Of a stretch of DNA of 10,111 bases, positions 6,521-10,111 are shown one piece after another. The notes beneath the pieces were generated by a model. The model was not told where the DNA came from and ran no database searches. It saw only the letters and a list, made by a program, of their open reading frames with translations. The stretch lies in assembly GCA_902495265.1 (NCBI GenBank), contig CABUWR010000027.1:1-10111 (forward strand). The letters run 5' to 3'. Every line of letters begins with the position of its first letter. The stretch's first letter is position 1. The translations under genes and the position numbers were made by a program. This DNA comes from an uncultured Collinsella sp. Lineage in GTDB: Bacteria; Actinomycetota; Coriobacteriia; Coriobacteriales; Coriobacteriaceae.

Positions 6521-6551
6521 ATGTGACAAAGGGACTGTCCCTTTGTCACAT
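6521..6551. repeat. 31-bp perfect palindromic intergenic element
   Basis: Two perfect 15-base arms (ATGTGACAAAGGGAC and its complement) flank a single T. It fills the gap between the MFS and Gfo/Idh/MocA genes, 8 bases after one stop and 29 bases before the next start. I recall near-identical elements dispersed in intergenic regions of Coriobacteriia and some other gut bacteria; this cannot be confirmed here. It has no T-tract, so complete termination is unlikely. Confidence 0.85.
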
Positions 6552-6569
6552 TCACCGGTCACCAGTATT

Positions 6570-6575
6570 AAGGAG
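6570..6575 (+). promoter_or_regulatory. Ribosome binding site of the Gfo/Idh/MocA gene
   Basis: AAGGAG stands 5 bases before the ATG at 6581. It is the strongest Shine-Dalgarno sequence in the operon and lies downstream of the palindrome, so initiation need not depend on coupling to the MFS gene. Confidence 0.75.
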
Positions 6576-6580
6576 TCGAA

Positions 6581-7621
6581 ATGTCTGAGCTCAACCCCGT
6601 CCGCATTGCCGTTATCGGCGCCGGCGCCATGGGCCGCAACCACATCCGCTTTGTCACCGAGGAGCCCGAGGCCGAGCTCGTCGCCATCGCCGACGCCTTT
6701 GAGGGCGCCCGCGCCACGGCCGAGGCCGCCAGCGTGCCGTTTTACACCGATCCCGCCCAGATGATGGACGAGGTCAAGCCCGAGGCCGTCATTATCGCCA
6801 CCCCCAACGACCTGCACCTGGGCGTTGCCCGCGAGGCCGTGAAGCGCAACATCGTGCCGCTGGTTGAAAAGCCGATCTCCAACGACCTTGAGGATGCCCA
6901 GGCCTTCGCCGCCGAGGCCGAGACCGCCGGCGTGCCCGTGCTCGTGGGTCAGCACCGTCGCCACAACCCCTTCGTCAACAAGGCCAAGGAGATCATCGAG
7001 TCCGGCGAGCTGGGCAAGCTCACCGTGTCGAGCTTCCACTACATGATCTATAAGAATGACGAGTATTTCGATGTCGAGTGGCGCCGCAAGAAGGGTGCCG
7101 GCCCGATCCTGGTCAACCTGGTGCACGACGTCGACCTGCTCCGCTACCTGCTGGGCGAGCCCGTTGCCGTCCAGGGCATGCAGTCCAGCGCCGCCCGCGG
7201 TTTTGAGACCGAGGACTCCGCCGTGGTCAACGTCCGTTTTGCCGATGGCGCGCTTGCGAGCATGACCATCTCCGACGCCACCGCCAGCCCCTGGAACTGG
7301 GAGGCCACCGCTCGCGAGGACCCGCAGTACCGCCCCTTCGACGCCGACGCCTACTTTATCGGCGGCACTAAGGGCGCCCTGTCGCTGCCCCGCCTGCACC
7401 AGTTCTCCTACGACGGCGCCTCCAACTGGCACAAGCCGCTGCAGATGGAGATTCCGGCTGTCGACCCGGCACTGCCGCACAAGATGCAGCTCAAGCACTT
7501 TGTGAAGGTTGTCCGCCGCGAGGTCGAGCCCGTCGTGACCCCCGCCGACAACGTTAAGACGCTCACGCTTCTCAACGCCATCAAGGAGGCCGCCGAGACC
7601 GGCCAGCTCGTCGAGCTGTAA
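6581..7621 (+). CDS. Gfo/Idh/MocA-family oxidoreductase
   Basis: A 346-residue NAD(P)-dependent oxidoreductase of the glucose-fructose oxidoreductase / inositol dehydrogenase family, of typical length. The N-terminal Rossmann domain carries VIGAGAMG (glycines 13, 15 and 18), Asp38 after the second strand, ATPNDLH (73-79) and the hallmark EKP at 96-98, whose Lys97 is the conserved catalytic/cofactor residue. The C-terminal domain has VNLVHDVDLLRYLLGEP with His182 in the catalytic histidine position. The Asp found four residues earlier in inositol-dehydrogenase-type enzymes is Val178 here, with Asn179 beside it. Likely substrates are cyclic polyols, sugars or glycosides; none can be named. It is the last gene of the operon, ending 71 bases before the terminator stem. 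It and the SDR may catalyse successive steps on the imported compound. Confidence 0.94.
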   Translation: MSELNPVRIAVIGAGAMGRNHIRFVTEEPEAELVAIADAFEGARATAEAASVPFYTDPAQMMDEVKPEAVIIATPNDLHLGVAREAVKRNIVPLVEKPISNDLEDAQAFAAEAETAGVPVLVGQHRRHNPFVNKAKEIIESGELGKLTVSSFHYMIYKNDEYFDVEWRRKKGAGPILVNLVHDVDLLRYLLGEPVAVQGMQSSAARGFETEDSAVVNVRFADGALASMTISDATASPWNWEATAREDPQYRPFDADAYFIGGTKGALSLPRLHQFSYDGASNWHKPLQMEIPAVDPALPHKMQLKHFVKVVRREVEPVVTPADNVKTLTLLNAIKEAAETGQLVEL

Positions 7622-7692
7622 TGCCTTAAGAGCGGCCGCAGCGGAACCCCCATGCGAGCCCCTCGGTCCGCCACAAATAAGCCCCTCTTCTT

Positions 7693-7728
7693 TGCCCCGC
7701 GAGCAGCCTCCTGCCCGCGGGGCATTTT
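7693..7728 (+). terminator. Rho-independent terminator of the operon
   Basis: TGCCCCGCG (7693-7701) pairs with CGCGGGGCA (7716-7724). After an A/C mismatch, GCAG pairs with CTGC around a CCTC tetraloop, and TTTT follows directly. This closes the SDR/MFS/Gfo-Idh-MocA operon. Confidence 0.92.
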
Positions 7729-7788
7729 GCTACCTTGCCGACGATTTTTCTGGGGCGGGGGCTATTTTGCACCTCGGCTTGATTCGTT

Positions 7789-7950
7789 CGCCACGAAACG
7801 CGCCTATCTACTACGTTTAACCGGCTACCCTCAACCATGCCAAATTTCGCGAAATAAAAACTGCAGGTAGATGGCTTGCGTATTCTCGGAAAACCGGGAG
7901 ATGGTCGACCCATGCGGTTCAAACGTAGTAGATAGGCCGTTTTCGTGGCG
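7789..7950. repeat. 162-bp imperfect inverted-repeat element, function unknown
   Basis: This stretch between the operon terminator and tex has no credible gene. Its ends are long inverted arms. CGCCACGAAA (7789-7798) matches TTTCGTGGCG (7941-7950). After 3 unpaired bases on each side, GCCTATCTACTACGTTT (7802-7818) matches the 17 bases at 7921-7937 perfectly. AACCG (7819-7823) matches CGGTT (7915-7919) with one bulged base. The interior of about 90 bases includes the palindrome ATTTCGCGAAAT (7844-7855) and is more AT-rich than the flanking genes. No target-site duplication is evident. It could be a MITE-like element, a structured RNA or a protein-binding repeat; sequence alone does not decide. 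Confidence 0.75.
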
Positions 7951-7954
7951 CGGG

Positions 7955-7973
7955 CCCAAAACAGTCTTTTGGG
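7955..7973. promoter_or_regulatory. Perfect dyad CCCAAAA-N5-TTTTGGG upstream of tex
   Basis: Two 7-base arms (7955-7961 and 7967-7973) flank CAGTC. The dyad ends 8 bases before a TATCCT hexamer that may be the tex -10, so it covers the expected -35 region, where an operator would act. It could also fold as a short hairpin followed by no T-tract. Confidence 0.35.
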
Positions 7974-7981
7974 ACGAGTGG

Positions 7982-7987
7982 TATCCT
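7982..7987 (+). promoter_or_regulatory. Possible -10 element of tex
   Basis: TATCCT matches 4 of 6 consensus bases, 44 bases before the tex ATG. No good -35 is found at 16-18 bases upstream (AAACAG or AACAGT), so this is a weak call. Confidence 0.25.
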
Positions 7988-8031
7988 TGGTAGCTCTGTG
8001 CCGCAAACGCACCTTAAACGCAAGGAGTCCC

Positions 8032-10111
8032 ATGGATCTTATCGCCCAGCTCGCCCACGAGCTCAACCTTAAGGCCGCCAACATCGAGGCGGCCGTCAAG
8101 CTCATCGACGAGGGCAACACCATCCCCTTTATCTCGCGCTACCGCAAGGAAGCCACGGGCGGCATGGACGATGTCGCCCTGCGCGCACTCGACGAGCGCC
8201 TGTCCTACCTGCGCAATCTTGAGCAGCGCAAGGAAGACGTCATTCTGCTCATCGACGCCCAGGGCAAACTCACGCCCGAGCTCGAGCAACAGATTCGCGA
8301 GGCCACGCAGCTCCAGCGCGTCGAGGACCTCTACAAGCCCTACCGCAAAAAGCGCATGACCCGCGCGCAGAAGGCCCGCGAGGCCGGCCTGGAGCCGCTC
8401 GCCAACATGATCATCATGCAGGCCTCGGCCAAGGGCAGCGCGCTCGACGCCGCCGCGGCCTACGTCAACGAGGGGGCCGGCTTCGACACGCCCGAAAAGG
8501 CGCTCGCCGGCGCCGCCGACATCGTGGCAGAGACGGTAGCCGAGGACCCGGAGAACGTCGCCGACCTGCGCGCCTTTACGCAAAACACCGCCGACATCGT
8601 CGTCGAGGCTACCGACCCCGCCGAGAAGACCCCCTACGAGCCCTACTACAACTTTGACGAGCCGCTGCGCCGTATTCCCAACCACCGCGTGCTGGCTATC
8701 GACCGCGGTGAGCGCGAGGGCAAGCTCCGCGTGCGCGTGAACGTCGACGGCGCTGCCGCCACGGCGCGCCTCGGCAGCCGTTGGCCCCGGCGCCAGGGCG
8801 TGTTTGCTCCCATCTTCGATGCCGCCATCGCCGACGGTTACAAGCGCCTCATGGCCCCCTCGCTGGAGCGCGAAGCCCGTGCCAAGCTCACCGTCCGCGC
8901 CCAGACCGAGGCCATTAACGTCTTTGCCAAGAATCTTGAGGGCCTGCTCTCGGCGCGCCCCGTGCGCGGCGCCCGCGTGCTCGCGCTCGATCCGGGCTAC
9001 CGCACCGGCTGCAAGGTCGCCGTCATGGACGAGACCGGCAAGCTGCTCGACCACGGCGTGGTCTATCCCACCAAGCCGCGCCACGACGTCGCCGGCACCA
9101 AGCGCGAGCTCGCCCGCCTCGTCAAAAAGGACAGCGTCAACACCATCGTCATCGGCAACGGCACCGCCAGCCGCGAGACCGAGGAAGTCGTCTCGGAGTT
9201 CATTGCCGAGCAGGCGCCCAGCCTTCGCTACACCATCGTTAACGAAGCCGGCGCGTCGGTGTACTCCGCCTCCGAGCTCGCCAGCCAGGAGTATCCCGAT
9301 CTGGACGTCACCGTGCGTGGCGCCATGAGCCTGGGCCGCCGCCTGCAGGACCCGCTGGCAGAGCTCGTTAAGATTCCGCCCCAGTCCATCGGCGTGGGCC
9401 AATACCAGCACGACCTTGACCAGGCCGAACTCTCGCGCACCCTGGGCCACGTGGTGGAGGACGTCGTCAACCGCGTAGGCGTCGACGTGAACACCGCGAG
9501 CGCGAGCCTGCTGGGATACGTATCGGGCATCACGCCGAGCGTGGCCAAGAACATCGTGGCCTACCGCGAGGAAAACGGTGCTTTTACCGATCGCCGCCAG
9601 CTCAAGAAGGTCCCCAAGCTGGGACCCAAGGCATACCTCAACGCCGCGGGCTTCCTGCGCATTAGCGGCGGTAAGAACCCGCTCGACGCGACAAGCGTCC
9701 ACCCCGAGAGCTACGAGGTGGCCACGTCCGTCCTGGAGCGTGCCGGCGTTGCGGCAAGCGAGCTCAGCCGCGGCGGCGTGCCCGACATCGAGCGCCGCCT
9801 GGGCAGCATCTCGGCGCTGGCAAGCGACCTGGACTGCGGCACCCTCACGCTCATCGACATTGTCAACGAGCTCAAGAAGCCCGGTCGCGACCCGCGCGAC
9901 GACGCGCCCGAGGTGGTCTTTAGCCGCTCAGCGCTTTCCATCGACGACCTGGAGCCCGGCATGGAGCTCAAGGGCACGGTACGCAACGTCGTCGACTTTG
10001 GCGCCTTCGTCGACGTGGGCGTGCACCAGGACGGCCTCGTGCACATCTCCAAGCTAGCCAACCGCTTCGTCAAGCACCCAAGCGACGTCGTGCGCGTCGG
10101 CGACACGGTCA
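8032..10111 (+). CDS. tex: Tex, S1-domain RNA-binding transcription accessory protein (3' partial)
   Basis: The frame is open from ATG 8032 to the window edge: 693 codons of a protein usually about 720-780 residues long. Tex is a conserved cytoplasmic nucleic-acid-binding protein linked to transcription and RNA metabolism; in several bacteria it affects gene expression and stress tolerance. In order: a helical N-terminal region containing NTIPFISRYRKEATGG (residues 29-44) and VEDLYKPYRKKR; a YqgF/RNase H-like domain from about residue 315 (VLALDPGYRTGCK); helix-hairpin-helix repeats at about 484-545 (LLGYVSGITPSVAKNIV, then VPKLGPKAYLNAAGFLRI); and an S1 domain from about 643 (GTVRNVVDFGAFVDVG, DGLVHIS) that is cut off by the window end. 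AAGGAG lies 4 bases before the ATG. It is probably transcribed alone, behind the inverted-repeat element. The family assignment is secure. Confidence 0.97.
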   Translation, partial: MDLIAQLAHELNLKAANIEAAVKLIDEGNTIPFISRYRKEATGGMDDVALRALDERLSYLRNLEQRKEDVILLIDAQGKLTPELEQQIREATQLQRVEDLYKPYRKKRMTRAQKAREAGLEPLANMIIMQASAKGSALDAAAAYVNEGAGFDTPEKALAGAADIVAETVAEDPENVADLRAFTQNTADIVVEATDPAEKTPYEPYYNFDEPLRRIPNHRVLAIDRGEREGKLRVRVNVDGAAATARLGSRWPRRQGVFAPIFDAAIADGYKRLMAPSLEREARAKLTVRAQTEAINVFAKNLEGLLSARPVRGARVLALDPGYRTGCKVAVMDETGKLLDHGVVYPTKPRHDVAGTKRELARLVKKDSVNTIVIGNGTASRETEEVVSEFIAEQAPSLRYTIVNEAGASVYSASELASQEYPDLDVTVRGAMSLGRRLQDPLAELVKIPPQSIGVGQYQHDLDQAELSRTLGHVVEDVVNRVGVDVNTASASLLGYVSGITPSVAKNIVAYREENGAFTDRRQLKKVPKLGPKAYLNAAGFLRISGGKNPLDATSVHPESYEVATSVLERAGVAASELSRGGVPDIERRLGSISALASDLDCGTLTLIDIVNELKKPGRDPRDDAPEVVFSRSALSIDDLEPGMELKGTVRNVVDFGAFVDVGVHQDGLVHISKLANRFVKHPSDVVRVGDTV

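Noticed and set aside
7652..7870. 72-codon plus-strand frame after the Gfo/Idh/MocA gene
   Set aside because: It spans the strong terminator and half of the inverted-repeat element, and is Arg/Pro/Phe-rich without similarity to anything known.
7626..8123. 165-codon minus-strand frame through the tex upstream region
   Set aside because: It runs through the terminator, the inverted-repeat element and the tex start. The peptide looks like translated repeat DNA, and no ribosome binding site was found.
8014..9702. 562-codon open frame on the minus strand across tex
   Set aside because: It opposes a continuous, motif-complete Tex reading frame and shows no recognisable domain.
1..10111. tRNA, rRNA, CRISPR array, integrase or transposase genes
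   Set aside because: I saw no cloverleaf, no regularly spaced direct repeats and no recombinase motifs on either strand.

Overview
This window is GC-rich, densely coded bacterial chromosome. Codon use is strongly G/C-ending, which produces long false reading frames on the opposite strand. Gene content and style, plus a 31-bp palindromic intergenic element (6521-6551) of a type I associate with gut Coriobacteriia, suggest a Collinsella-like actinobacterium. The taxon is an inference; no rRNA or marker gene is present to settle it.

Layout. (1) 3-3081: the end of one ABC exporter half-transporter and a complete second one, overlapping by 8 bases. Together they look like a heterodimeric exporter with one degenerate and one consensus ATP site. 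A strong hairpin terminator follows at 3153-3185. (2) 3197-4075, minus strand: a LysR-type regulator, convergent with the ABC genes and divergent from the next operon. (3) 4076-4307: a comparatively AT-rich divergent control region with a T-N11-A LysR-type box, candidate promoters and two further perfect dyads. (4) 4308-7621: a three-gene operon encoding an SDR dehydrogenase, an OFA-type MFS transporter and a Gfo/Idh/MocA oxidoreductase. Its intercistronic gaps are 66 and 68 bases, each holding an inverted repeat, and it ends at a strong terminator (7693-7728). (5) 7729-8031: non-coding, dominated by a 162-bp imperfect inverted-repeat element (7789-7950). (6) 8032 to the window end: tex, a conserved RNA-binding transcription accessory protein, cut off in its S1 domain.

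How the parts fit. The LysR gene, its divergent box and the operon read as one regulated catabolic unit: import of a small organic acid or polyol-like substrate, followed by two NAD(P)-dependent oxidoreductase steps. The substrate cannot be read from sequence. The ABC pair and tex are probably independent neighbours. The best candidates for something undescribed are the 162-bp element upstream of tex and the unassigned LysR/SDR/MFS/Gfo-Idh-MocA module.
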